From Inonotus obliquus (lineage: Eukaryota > Basidiomycota > Agaricomycetes > Hymenochaetales > Hymenochaetaceae): DNA of 64,000 nt. The translations under genes and the position numbers were made by a program. The notes under the pieces are model-generated. The model was given only the letters and a program-made list of their open reading frames with translations. It was not told where the DNA came from and searched no databases. The DNA is taken from NCBI GenBank assembly GCA_032164295.1, contig JAJHTX010000012.1:744001-808000 (forward strand), written 5' to 3'. This document shows positions 1 through 11,653 of this stretch, piece after piece; positions within the stretch are counted from its first letter, which is position 1, and every line of letters starts with the position of its first letter.

Positions 1-3000
1 GGGAAATGCAAAGCCCCAGCCGCAGCATTTACCGAAAAGAGCATAAATTACAAAACCGGTAAGGTAGTGATGCGTGAGTAAACGACCTTTGTATGGCACA
101 AGATACCCTATCCCTTGCAATGAGTTCTTGCTCTCGGATAAATGGGTGGCGTACGCGGTCTAGGGTAGTCACAGAGAACCTGCCTTAGGTGTCCCTTCTG
201 CGAGGAAAAGCGAAACGCTTGCTCAAAGCTGGCTCCGACTCTGTGACTAGCGATGATAATCAACGGCGCGTCAAGCAGACGGCGGATGCGCCTACGATGG
301 CCATCAGTAGACTGGTCAAGACGATCCACGAATAAGGGATCTGACACGCTCGACACAAGTTGCCACTCTTCCATATACGTGAGCGAGCAAGAAGGAAAAC
401 AGCTCCACATGTCAAAGCCACCCTATACTTTCGTAGATGTCCAGATCTCTACGGATACGAAGTACTTCGAGCTGGGATTATTGAGGGTCGAAGATACGGG
501 TTCGCAGACCCATTCATTAAACGGGAGCAAAACGGTAAGTGAACAGGAAGAAATAACATCTAAGGCCCCGAGTCAAGGCCCACAAGCGGATGAACAGAAA
601 ACAAACGAGGAAGATTCAAAGAAGGAATCGGAGTATGTCAACCAGCTCCGCACAAGTGAGCCGCTGTTTCACTCCATCAGTCTCATAATTTTTCTCAATC
701 AACTGGTGAGTAGTTTTGCAGACGGATTCAGAAATAGTCTGGGAGGTCCGTCTCGCCACCTGGCAGTCGCGGGAATGTGTAGAAGGTTAGCTGAATTCCC
801 CATAGCCTGCATTCAACCGCTAAGAATACACAGTCTTCAAGAACAAGTCTGGCGAACAAGCAGGTCAGATGATAGCACGATACATACGCTGGACATATGA
901 AGGTTACGATACCATCTCGCGCTCTCTCGCGTCATTTCTTCGTATGCAGTCAGACGGGCTTCGAAAAATTGCAGAAGCAGGCCTGTCGTTCCAGAAGAAG
1001 CTACAAATACGTGAGCGAATAAAATCTATACACGACTTGTAAGGCATCACTGAGATTCATTCCTAAAACCAGTCCTCGATAGCCACGGCTTGGATTGGAA
1101 GGTCGAGGGACACGACAGAACAGCGACAAAGATGGCATGCGTTGAGAGTATGTTCTGATCAATAACACCCACGTTCGCAGCTGAACCTGCCTCTCCGTTG
1201 CAGTCACGGCACCAGGCATACCCCGTGGCCATCGCGTGCGTATTGCGCGATTCGCAACAGGCTGGAATTCTACACCTGAGTCCATCTCAAAGGGGTTGTT
1301 CGAGGATTGGGCAAAGAGTCCAGAAGGAATTTTCATATTGAGGAACGGAAGAAAGGAGTGGGAGGAAGAAACGCGGAGGATCTCGAGTTGCCTAAAGTGA
1401 AAGAAGTGACAGCGTGACTTCAGAGAGTAACATTGATCACGCTATTCCTCGACTCGCACACACCTCCGCACTCCTCTCTCTTGAACCACCATCATCATAA
1501 CAGGGTGTTGGTTGGGCGTACTGGTACCATTCGAATGGGCCAGACGTTTGCTCTAAGGCTCAAGGCTACGGCTACGGCTTGCAGACGACGGGTGGGCCTC
1601 TGCTTGGTTTGCACTTCATTGCGCTCCTCGTTATGCCGCGACTCGTACAGCCATTCGCCTCAACTTATGCTGGCGACCGTCCAGTTTGCTAAACACCGGC
1701 AAGGGTTCTGCACCCCTTGAGAGTCTGGTCTTCCCCGTTTGTCCATGACATGGCTTATCTGCGCCTCGGCGCTATACGACTCGAAGCGCATCGGCGCATT
1801 TCCTAGGGCGGGGTCGCCACCCCCTGCTCGGTCCACATTCTATGGCTGTCATTGATTGGCTGTCGACGACTCTCTCACGGCCGGCTTCTCTGGCCCTGGT
1901 TTCATCATTTACGCTCACACGGTCGGTTTACCGGTCCGGAGCTTATCTTATACCCGAAGCTTGCGACACTCTGAACAGACGATCGCACGGCCTTCCACAT
2001 AGGTAGCGGGGTTTAGGGGTGATACCCTAGATTCCTGTTCACTGCGCTCGGATAGCCTGGCAGGCAATTCCAATAGGGCAGGCCGAATTCCTCTCGAAGC
2101 CGAACAATCTACTCCTACCTACGGGGGGACGAGTTCAAGAGGTTCCATACGCTATACGCGGGTTTCACGCCAGTAACCAGGCCGGATGCTACCGGATGTA
2201 GCGACCCAGGACATCACGCCGGTAACCAGGCCGGATGCTGCCGGATGCAGCTGCTCCCTCAAACGTGGCGCATGGGGTCTATCAGCGGGGAGGAAGTGTT
2301 GAAGTGAGGACGCAGTATTAAAAGTAGGGGCGGTGCATCCTTCTTTGGGTCTTTGTATTTTACGTCAGTGAGGGACTTTGTCAGGCATCTCCTGCTGAGT
2401 CTCACGTCTGACACTTTGTCTTAGAAATGGTCGGCCCTGTGAGTTTTTTCCTACCGGGTTGTTTTCGAGCGGGTGCCCGACTATCTATAATAGGGGTTTT
2501 TCTTTCTTTTCCCCGCAGTCGTTGCAAGAGGGGGGGTTTCTTCTACTGAGATTCAATTCTGAAACTTGGGGGGGGGGGGTTTCTCCTTTTAGTAATAGTT
2601 TATTTCAAAGCGCTTGCGCAGTTTGTTGTATGTGGCCACAAGCCATTTTACTTAAATCGCGATCTATATTGTTAACACACCTCCGCATCACTCAGAAGCT
2701 TGCCGCGAGTCTATTATTAGCTTCGCTCATATTCGGACTCCAGCACTTTCCAGACCTCGGCGGACTGCGGCGTGCACGTTCGGTCTACATGCCCGACCAA
2801 TGATCATCATCCGCCGAGGACGCTGAAGCCTTGCCTGTTTCGCGAGGCGCACCGCTTAGCCACGCACTACTAATTGAATACCGATGGACTTCGACTTGCT
2901 AGGTTGTTTTGCGTCTAAGCAAATGTCACAGGAGCAAGAATCGTCTGAAATAGCGGATTAGTTACACATGTTCGCTCCAACGACGCCGGTGGGCGCGGGT

Positions 3001-3056
3001 CTTCAGTGACCCGGCAGCTTCCCAATCACCCCGATGCCGTTGCCTAATGATATCTG
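1..3056. other. Left end, no gene supported
   Basis: No gene can be assembled here with confidence. Several short open stretches on the + strand between about 340 and 1040 have coding-like composition and plausible GT/AG signals, including a final open stretch ending in TAA near 1040. I could not join them in a consistent reading phase or recognise a family. The GC-rich stretch 1700-2400 holds a short tandem repeat (listed separately). 2540-2590 has poly-G/poly-T runs. This could be the 3' part of a gene lying mostly outside the window, or a decayed one. Confidence 0.3.
2166..2252. repeat. Tandem duplication, 49-bp period
   Basis: Two imperfect copies of a unit starting CACGCC are seen at 2166 and 2215, 49 bp apart. 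Each contains the core GTAACCAGGCCGGATGCT followed by RCCGGATG. The core GGCCGGATGCT..CCGGATG is also internally repetitive. There is no gene nearby and the role is unknown. Confidence 0.6.
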
Positions 3057-3112
3057 ATGATGCGCATAGGCACAGCCATGATGAACTTCCATCTCGGCAC
3101 GGATCCCATGCC

Positions 3113-3120
3113 TATAAAAA
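3113..3120 (+). promoter_or_regulatory. TATA box of secreted-protein gene
   Basis: TATAAAAA lies about 90 bp upstream of the ATG at 3207, the usual distance for a TATA-driven fungal promoter with a short 5' UTR. The paralogue at 57997 also has a TATA-like element about 70 bp upstream. Confidence 0.55.
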
Positions 3121-3206
3121 AGCTAGGCCAAGCGCCTTTAGGTTCCGACTTACAACATCCCTCATTCCACTCTCAAGTGCTCTTTCACCTTAATATATCC
3201 TCTACC

Positions 3207-3758
3207 ATGAAAGTCCTTGCAGTTCTATTCAGCTTTGTCGCTGCGGCCCTGGCTCAACGCATTTCCATCGGAGCACCTACTCCGGACGAAACCCTTACGG
3301 CAGGGACGAGCACCCCGGTCTCCGTCCTCAAACCCGTACGTTTTGCTTATGTTTTCAATTCTTTATGCACTTGCTCATGATGACGATAGGAGACACTCAG
3401 CCCATCCACGGAGATCGGTATCGCTATTCTCTTGCATCATTGCGACCAGTCTCCCTGCGAAGACGCCTCGGAACAAATGGGCTCGGTCTTGTACTCGGGC
3501 TCGTTTAACCCACAGCGCGGAGCGGGTTTCCATGGCGCTCCCGTGCAGAACTTCAGCATCGCCATCCCAGAAGGCATCCAACATGGTCCCGCAGTGCTGA
3601 CTGTAGCGCACGCCAACCTTATTGGTGTGAGTACAACTGCTTCTTTGTTAGACGTTGGGGTTGATGTACTGATTGATTTTTTTATTCGCTTGCCAAACTC
3701 GCAGGCCGGACCTACCTTTTTCTCTGAAGTCACTAATGTGACAGTCAACATAGTCTGA
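3207..3758 (+). CDS. Small secreted protein, 139 aa
   Basis: Three exons, join(3207-3335, 3390-3626, 3705-3758), all in phase 0, with introns of 54 and 78 nt. Residues 1-17 form a clear signal peptide ending in ALA-Q. The mature part of about 120 residues looks beta-rich. It begins ISIGAPTPDETLTAG, has a Cys pair in HHCDQSPC and ends in VTVNIV. It resembles the uncharacterised Agaricomycete secreted proteins of about 140 residues with a Kre9/Knh1-like Ig fold (recalled, not searched). A paralogue at 57451-57997 (-) shares its length, exon phases and intron positions. Function is unknown; a cell-wall or extracellular role is only an inference. A TATA box lies at 3113. Confidence 0.85.
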
Positions 3759-5069
3759 TGATTCATTTCAGACGATCTCATGGACTGATGTTATTTGATT
3801 CACGCGGACATTATTCGGACTCCACCCCTTTCCGTTATTAGACATTAATATTCATATCGGACTTCACTTTGCGCATGCACTCTACTGCGTTCTGTTGTTA
3901 TTACCATCCACTTCTAATCAAAGTAGTCCTCGCTGTACTAATAGAATATAGCTTTATCACACTGGTCGAATTACGATAAAGAGTTATTGACAAGCACCGA
4001 AAGATGGGGGCGGTTTCTCAAACTAATGGAGCAAGAGTCATGGGGATATTTTGTACTTGAGAGTTAATTCACTTTCATCTTCCGATCAGCGTCGTCCTCT
4101 GAAAACGTGACGTGATACAGAGAAAGTTCTCGTGACGTAACGCGTTGGTGGTAACGCCATTCGCGTCTTACTTACGTCAGATCCACATTATGTCCTTCAA
4201 GTTGACGACGTGCAGTATGCACCCTTCCCTCTCTCTCACATCTCACTTCTCGCAAGGTGCGCGGATAAGCAGCACCTAGGTTTGCTCCATACCGCATATA
4301 AGCAGGTGCTCGTTCCGTAGCACAACAGGCTACCAACGGGACTAATTTCCCTTCTATGACTTTTAACTTTTCTCTTGTCTTGCGTTCCTTACCAGAGTCT
4401 GTCGTATATATGTTTGTTCTCAAGTCATCCGGTACCGCAGATTGATCCCAGGCCGACGCAGAACATGAGCGGATGAAAATCTTGTGGGATGCGTCGTAAG
4501 GTAATGTTGAAAAGTCTTGGCGTTGCTCGCCAGCGGGACGACAAAAACAGACCTTCTAGTGGCTCGCGTTAATGTCAGTAGCTCACTTTTATGAGGTGAA
4601 ACTGCTGGATAAGCTCATAACATGCAACAGAAGATAGTTCTTGTACGTTGTCTGTTTGCTACTGGGTCGACTCTCCTCTTGACTTGAATCTGGAGTTGTA
4701 TCGACCTCCTTCCACCTAACAACCGTCTAACGGATTGCCCCATCAGCTTTGACCAGGAGACGCTAATATGCTTTCGTCGTCGTTGTCCTACGGTTCGTCA
4801 TATAGACTGTGTATTCCAAGCTTTACTGTCTCAAGGGACGTAAAGGGGGTTACGTATACGATGCTAGGTCTGGTCGCTTTCCAAACCGAGAGCTTTCCGA
4901 CTTTCTATCGGAATACTTGGCTTAGTCCCCAGGAAGTATATAAATGGGCCATCGGATGGTAGCGGCGAGACGTCGAGCCCAATATTGCGCTGCGCTGCAA
5001 CTACCTTTCTTTCATCTTCACACTTTCCTTTCCTAACTCTATTGTCTTCATTCGTCAGTGCAAGTCACT
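3759..5069. other. Intergenic, promoter of pectate lyase
   Basis: No gene seen. The short ORFs here (for example 4172-4423 minus) have no family features. The right part is the promoter of the pectate lyase. Confidence 0.5.
4937..4944 (+). promoter_or_regulatory. TATA box of pectate lyase
   Basis: TATATAAA lies about 125 bp upstream of the ATG at 5070. A pyrimidine-rich stretch (TTTCTTTCATCTTCACACTTTC) follows at 5005-5030, typical of fungal transcription start regions. Confidence 0.5.
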
Positions 5070-6563
5070 ATGAAGCTTTCCTTCACTTTATTCCTTCTTG
5101 CATTTTTTCAACTTGCTACCGTAAAGAATACTCCGCTCTTGATTCTTCAGCGATTCTTTAGCTTTCTAATGCGATGTTTATAGGCTGCACCTCACCTTGT
5201 GCGACGCCAGTCGGCTGACGAAGCCGCAAATATCGGATTTGCAACTCTCAACGGAGGGTAAGATTCTGCTATTTCGTCTAACTCCCAAGCGTGTCTGATC
5301 ACATGGACAATAGCACTACAGGTGGTGCTGGTGGATCAGTTACCACCGTAACGACACTCAATGAGCTAACCTCAGCAGTGCAAGGTGACGGTGCCAAAAT
5401 CGTCATCGTCTCCGGTCCGTTCCTTAATGAACTGGTAAATTACCTCCTGGCATTGATGGAAAAGCTTTTTAAGGTACCATCACAGGCGACACGGTCGTTA
5501 GGGTCGGCTCAAACACTTCAATTCTTGGCGCAGCGGGTGCAAGTATGTTTACGTCATCACAACAACTTTGTGGCTCAGGTTGATTAGAGTTTCATTGATA
5601 CTCCTTATTCCGGGTTACACAGCACTTCAGGGAGTCGGGCTCCGCGTGATCAATGTATCAAACGTTATTATTCGGAACCTAGCGATTCAGAAGGTGCTTG
5701 CTGATGCGGGCGATGCCATTGGTATTCAAGCTTCCAGTCAAGTCTGGATCGATCACGTTGATCTCAGCTCGGACCTCGACCATGACAAGGTACGATTTTT
5801 TTTTTCATTGTTTGAGCTTATCTGACTCATCATTAATGTTGCAGGACTTGTGCGTATCATTGCGATGGAATGTAGCACTTTGCTGATCGCTCAATCAATC
5901 CTATTCAGCTATGATGGGCTCCTGGATATCACTCACGGTAGTACAGGCGTCACCGTATCCAACAGCTTCGTATGCTATAATTTTCAGGTCCGGAAGACTC
6001 GTTCTGATAGTTTGCCTTACATCCTCAAAGCTCCATGACCACTTCAAGGCATCGCTCGTTGGCCATTCTGATAGCAACGGCGACGATGACACCGCAATAA
6101 CTGTTACATACGCAAACAACTACTGGTATGAACACGTAAATATTCTCTCAAGGAGGCAGCTGATTCATGAACTTAGGTTGAACCTGAACTCTCGAGCTCC
6201 GTCATTCCGCTTCGGTACAGGTCACATCTTCAACAACGTGTACGAGGACGTCAACGACGGTATCAACACTCGAGTTGGTATGTCAAAACTCTACTCCTCT
6301 ACTCCGTCCAACACACCATTAACAGCCTCTCAGGTGCTCAACTGCTCGTCGAGAATAACGTTTTCACCGGTGCGAAGAAGCCGCTCTTCTCTACCAGCGA
6401 GGGATTCGCAGTCGCAAACAACAATGACTTCGGGGGAGGAGAAAACACAGCCCCTCAGGGCACCTTCACCGACCCGCCATACGATTATACCCTTATCGAC
6501 ACTGTTAACGTTCGTTCCAGTATCGTCGGCGTGGCCGGAGCAACACTCGACTTCTCTGCTTGA
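5070..6563 (+). CDS. Secreted pectate lyase, PL1 family
   Basis: Cleaves polygalacturonate by beta-elimination; extracellular and Ca2+-dependent (family knowledge). Ten exons: 5070-5120, 5184-5257, 5314-5414, 5474-5542, 5623-5789, 5845-5849, 5909-5969, 6031-6125, 6177-6277, 6334-6563. They give 954 nt, 317 aa. Phases close throughout. Residues 1-18 are a signal peptide, followed by a short pro-segment with an RR pair. Family signatures: the NGGTTGGAGG start, VWIDHVDLSSD with Ca2+-binding Asp, LDITHGSTGVTVSNS, LVGHSDSN, and the catalytic-arginine block RAPSFRFGTGHIFNN. Exon 6 is only 5 nt (GACTT); it completes DHDK-DFYDG, which the family needs, so an automated predictor may miss it. Length matches small fungal PL1 enzymes. 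Confidence 0.93.
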
Positions 6564-9500
6564 TGGATATGGTGGACTCAACATAACTGGTTTATGCGAC
6601 CTCCCTAGTTTTTACATTCTCCCCTACTCGGCTCTTTGGAAGAGCATGATATCAAATTGGATTTGAACTCATTTCAGATGTCATTGCAAACTTGTCTAGT
6701 AGAAGATCACATTTGGTTTATTCTAAGAACCTATGAGGATTCGCGGGATCTTCAAGGCAGAACGACAATGCAGCTCAAGTAAGCGAATGTGAGCAAAATC
6801 TGTTGTCAACTAGAATCTCCAAGGTGAATTCCACTGTGACGGTTATCCTCCATCGGAATCTTAGCTAACATATTGATGGTTGATGGGAATACACAGCCGT
6901 CTAATGTGATCAGATCGGAGGAAGGGGGATGTCATTTTGGAATCGTGTAAACATGAAAATAGGTCAGTTCCTTATCGAGGTCATTTTCTCAACAACATTT
7001 CTACTGCTTGAGCTCGGTCAATAAAAGGTCGGGCACGTAATCAAGGTCAGATAATACTACCTGAATTCTGGACGTCTAGCCAACTCTGCGTGAAAGAGAT
7101 ATTTGGTAGCACCAACACATCCATTTTTCGAGCAAGAGGATTGATAAATCGATAGTTTGATTCTTGGGCTCCTCCGTCAGCACCTGGTAAACTCCCAAGT
7201 TCACATCGGATACATGCCCATGGTGAACAAGGACTTTATCCCAGCTCAAGTTCCCGTAGGGAGCTATCCTCTTCTGGACAAGGCACTGCAATAGAGAACT
7301 ATCACCAATCGGTACGACATTTGACAAGTAGTAGCGATAAAATACCTTCAAAGAGGTAGGCGATTAGCAGGCTTCGAACACATTGTCGAGAGTTTCTGCC
7401 CTCGGCCGGACATCGCGATACCAGTAACTCTTAGGCTCGTAAAAATACTTCTGATTTTTAGGCTAACCGCTTCTCCCTCCGATGGAGCGGATATTTCAAA
7501 GAACGACTTAGCCCGATCAGCAAGCGGCTGGACAGTTTGTGTTCGTCCTTTGTCTGAGCCCTGAGGTAAACAGACAGCATAACATACCAGCACGCCGACC
7601 TTTCATGGACCAAACCAAAGGTAATAAGCATTGCGAGCAAGACAAAGATTATCGAATAAGTGAGTACATGAGATAGAGCTGAAGCGAATCGATCGAGCTT
7701 GTTTCACAACAGTCAATTTCTCCTCTTCTCTAGTGTTTTGACAACATCAAATAGCTCTTCCGTTCGTCGACAGCGAAACGATGTTCGCGGAATTTGGCAG
7801 CTCGTTCTCTGGAGCCGGGACTGAGTTGCAGGTAACATCATGTCTGTTGAGCTCTTTGACAAGAATTGGGATTTGTCTGGCTGGACTTCTTCCCACAGGA
7901 TGATAGAAAAGAGGAAGCAAGGATTAAGTTAAAGAGTGGAAAATAAGGAATAGAAGCACGTGATATGATGACTATCACGTGTGCATTCTTCAGTCTCCGA
8001 CTTAAATTTAAGCCGACGCGTCTCGAACGAACACCGTCACGTACGCGTCACGATTCACGACAATCGCACCAAAATGTGAATATGAATAGTTCCCTAGAGG
8101 CTGATACAGCACAACGAACCCGGTGCCTCCAACCCAGTCATACTACCGGAGTGTTGTTTTCTGTTCCCCTAGCCTCCCTAGGATCTTTCGTCGTGACTTC
8201 GTCGCTTGCGAAGCACTGTCTGGGATCCACACTGTGGCACATGTGAACTTATGCTGAAGACCACTACCGCTCCAGTCTGATGCACGGACGCTTTAGCTAA
8301 AAGGGGTGGACTCGGCACTGCTCATCTTCGTGCTCATTAGTACGACTAAACCAGGTTGAGCGCGTGCTTCGCCATGCAGAGGTCATCCGTGCGTCTGAGA
8401 ACAGTTTATTAGCACACAATTCAAGACCCACCATCCACTCTGCAAGATTATCTACTAAGCACCGATACTGTGAGTTACCAATATCGTTCACCAACTCGAC
8501 GACATGTAATTTTCGGATCATTGTACCTATCCGTTGCCGTTGGGATAACTATCGACTGTCGAGGGGCTGTGAAATCCCTCGTAGATTGAAGTTATAGGAA
8601 ACATCCCATTGTCTGCCGATGTAGCAGACATCACTCGAGTACTGATGCTAAGATGTCGTTCCCCAAGCCGAAACAGCTCCATATTAAGTCACGCACAGCA
8701 ACATTCCAGGTCATTCAGCGGCATTCGGATCTAGCCTCTGGGCACAACAAGGCCGAAGCACTTGCATTCTACTTTCCTATTTTCGGAGTCCGGACCGCGT
8801 CCAATACAACATTATCTGGTCTAGGACATGGTCCACTCATTGCCTCATTCTGCAATTTATCGGTGCGTGTACAGCTTGATTGCGAGATAACCTAGAACCC
8901 TCCAAGTGAACAGAATTGCTCGCACTCAAGATTGCAATCGAAAGATTTTGCTTACACCTGACAGAAAACAGCCCTGAGCGATGCACAAGGTAGCCTCTGC
9001 GAGTGCCGTATATGTCCTGAGCTTCGTGTAGCAGCATGCTGTTCGTTACAGATGTGCAAAGCTGCGATCGATCCTTGCGCTCTTTTCTGTATTTTGTTTC
9101 AGCTATTGGACAAGCTTTACGCATCAATCGGCAATCCCCCCGGTATTGTCACTCGTTCGTCGAAGCCAACAACAGCACAAACCACTCGCTCCTCCTCAGC
9201 CGAAAAAGATTTCCACTCTGACTTATCCTCGCGTGTGTGGAACACAGGGATGAAGTCCGAAAGGACCCTTATGTCATTCCGAGCTCTGTCTTTTCAGGGT
9301 CAGAACGCAGCTTCAGGGAAGCTGTGAACATGCGTAACTTTCGCCTCCGATATTTATTGTGGCACGCCAAAGCACTGTCATCAAATGTATTCTTTCGTGT
9401 GTCCATCAGACAGCTTGACTACACGCCCAAGTCCTACGATACCATCAGTGGCCGATAACTGGGGATCAAGCACGACAAGTTTCTGCGTGTTTCAGGTGAC

Positions 9501-10033
9501 AATGTCTTCCTTCAGGCTTACCCTTCTTGTCAGTCTGTACATCTGTAGTAGTGTACTTGAATGACTATCCGGAACGAAGGCCGAGGGCTTGGGACATGTT
9601 TGTTCCATTCATTGAAGTGGAGCACCAAAGCCGAAGGCAGATCTGTTTCGGTCGATTAGTTCGAAAGTGGCTCCCGTGGTCAGCTCGTAAAGCGATGCCT
9701 CATTCTCCGCTCCGTAGCCATTCCCCTTCTTTCGAAAGCAACATGACAATGTGCGTTAGGCGGTACTGCGTTCGGCGTACTTGAACAGAGGTGGGGTGTG
9801 TGTTCTAATCACTTGCGGCGAATACCCACCCAATATTGTTCAAAGCGGCGGAACGAGTCAAAAACCACCCAAACGTTGCCTAGAAATCGCCCACAAGAAA
9901 GGTAAGAGATGGGCCATGCGGTGTATTGCTGCGACTCTAAGAAAACATGAATGGGTGACCAAGTTACCCGTATCAAAGCATGTAGATGGCACAGCAAGGC
10001 AAGAAAGAATCGAAGGGCAGATCTAAGCCCTCC
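6564..10033. other. 3.5 kb without recognisable genes
   Basis: Nothing assignable was found. Minus-strand open stretches at 7076-7640 can be read almost contiguously (about 60-90 codons each) but show no motif I know and no convincing splice chain. Plus-strand open stretches at 8650-9460 and 9530-10026 are likewise short and featureless. It may hold decayed genes or unrecognised lineage-specific ORFs. Confidence 0.35.
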
Positions 10034-11653
10034 TCATGCAGCCTCAGCAGGAGTGGCAGTTCCCGATTCCTCCGCCGCTTTCCTCGCGGCACGACGGGCC
10101 TCCTTCGCAGCCTTAGCCTTCTCCTTTTTCGCCTTCTCCTTCTCAGCCTTCTCGCGCGCTGCCTCCTCCACCGCACGTTTCTTCGCTTCCTCTTCCTCTT
10201 GACGCCTCCTCTCTGCATCTTCTGAGTCCTTTGCTCCGGGTTTACCTTTACGTTTCTTCGCTTCGCGCGCCTCCTTCTCTTCTTGCTTGATACGTTTGAT
10301 ACGAGGATCGACAGCTAATGCGAGATCAACGAGCAAACGCAATCGAGCATTATCTTCCTTCTTGCGACGGGCTCGTTCTGACTTGTTCTTCTTTTCGGTA
10401 TATCGCTTGTCATCACGGCTTAAAACTCAAGTTAGCGAGGAGCTTTGCCACGCGAAAAAATTACTGACTTGTCGCTTCCTTCATTAACTTCTTTGTCAAG
10501 ATACTCGAAGCTCCGCCAACTATCGAAGTTGTACCAAAAGTCATAGAAGCCTTCGACGTTGTCCTTGGTATCATTTATCCCTCCAAGCAACGGTACGGGT
10601 TGCTTTTTGCTAAAGCGTGCCTCACGCTCGAAAATATGCGCAAATGCAGAAAAGAAGTCTTGAGGATCGCGTTCTATTGTACGTTTTATGTCTTTCTCCT
10701 TCGGGACATCCTCTTCAAGCTCCATATAGTACGGATCAACGGAATCGAATTGACGTCGCCTTTCCGGGTTCGATAGCACTTCGAGTGCCTTTTGGATACA
10801 TTTGAAGAACGCGTCATCGTTCGAGTCTCCTGCGAGACCGGCCTTTTTGTCGGGATGGTGTTTGAGCACCTTCTTGCGATCTATAGCCACAAATGTAGGT
10901 ACGAGACCAATGTATGACTGGCTTAAGAAGCTTACGTGCGATTTTTATCTGTTCTTGGGTCGCAGTGTATCGTAAATGCGAGAGACCCAATACAGCGTAA
11001 TGATCTTGTTTCTAATAGATCAATATCAGTATCAGTGGTAATATAAGTACAGTCTCAAGATCTTTGAAACGTTGGTTGTGGCGAGCAGAGTATGCGACGC
11101 CCTTGAAAAGAATGCAACTAAATTTGCCGTGTTAAAGTGACGCGAAGTCGAAGGGAGCCTTCGGCGCCGGCGAACCATAATACTTTCATTCATAAAGCAT
11201 AGGACCGCATATGATGAATGACGCAAAACAGAACACACCTTCCATTCTTTCGGATCGAGAGCAAGTAGCTCAGGCGTCTCTTCCTCTTCACCTATACCTA
11301 AATCATCTTCGTTTGCATCTCCCTCCTCACTCTGAGCTCTCTTGCGGCGTTCTTCCTCATGCTTGTCATGTTCTTCAAAGGTGTGATTATGAATCGATCG
11401 CCGGACGTGAGCAAGATACGCCGGTCCAACTGGAAGTAGCCTCCTATTTGCAAGCTCAGAGGCTACGTTTGTGAATAAGTTGACGGAACGAGAGGCAGCT
11501 AAACAAGTTGGGCAAGAGCGTCAAATGCAATTCGGCGAAACATTACAAAATTATAGACATACGCGGGATGGTCTGCCCAGAGTTAGTCTGAGCCTGTAGC
11601 CAGTTTTCTGGAGTAGGTGGCGCTGTGATTGGGAGGTCAATTACTGCAGCCAT
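10034..11653 (-). CDS. ZUO1: Zuotin-type ribosome-associated J-protein
   Basis: J-domain co-chaperone that works with a ribosome-bound Hsp70 at the nascent-chain exit (family knowledge). Five exons, complement(10034-10418, 10469-10880, 10936-11011, 11239-11462, 11563-11653); 1188 nt, 395 aa; phases close. Order: N-terminal segment ending in ELLALDPKEWK; J domain with HYAVLGLSHLRYT and HPD at residues 139-141; zuotin homology region (FYDFWYNFDSWRSFEY, RDDKRYTEKKNKSERARRKK, LVDLALAVDPRI); then a long Lys/Glu/Ala charged helix. Odd: the frame stops right after this helix (TATPAEAA), where yeast and other fungal zuotins continue with a C-terminal four-helix bundle. No spliceable continuation was found downstream. 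Confidence 0.9.

Noticed and set aside
253..900. 215-codon plus-strand ORF at the left end
   Set aside because: It crosses several plausible splice signals and changes character along its length; no family match and no consistent neighbouring exons. Left as unassigned.
9973..10225. Arg/Lys-rich and Ser/Leu-rich ORFs around 10.1 kb
   Set aside because: Shadows of the low-complexity Lys/Glu/Ala helix of zuotin in other frames.
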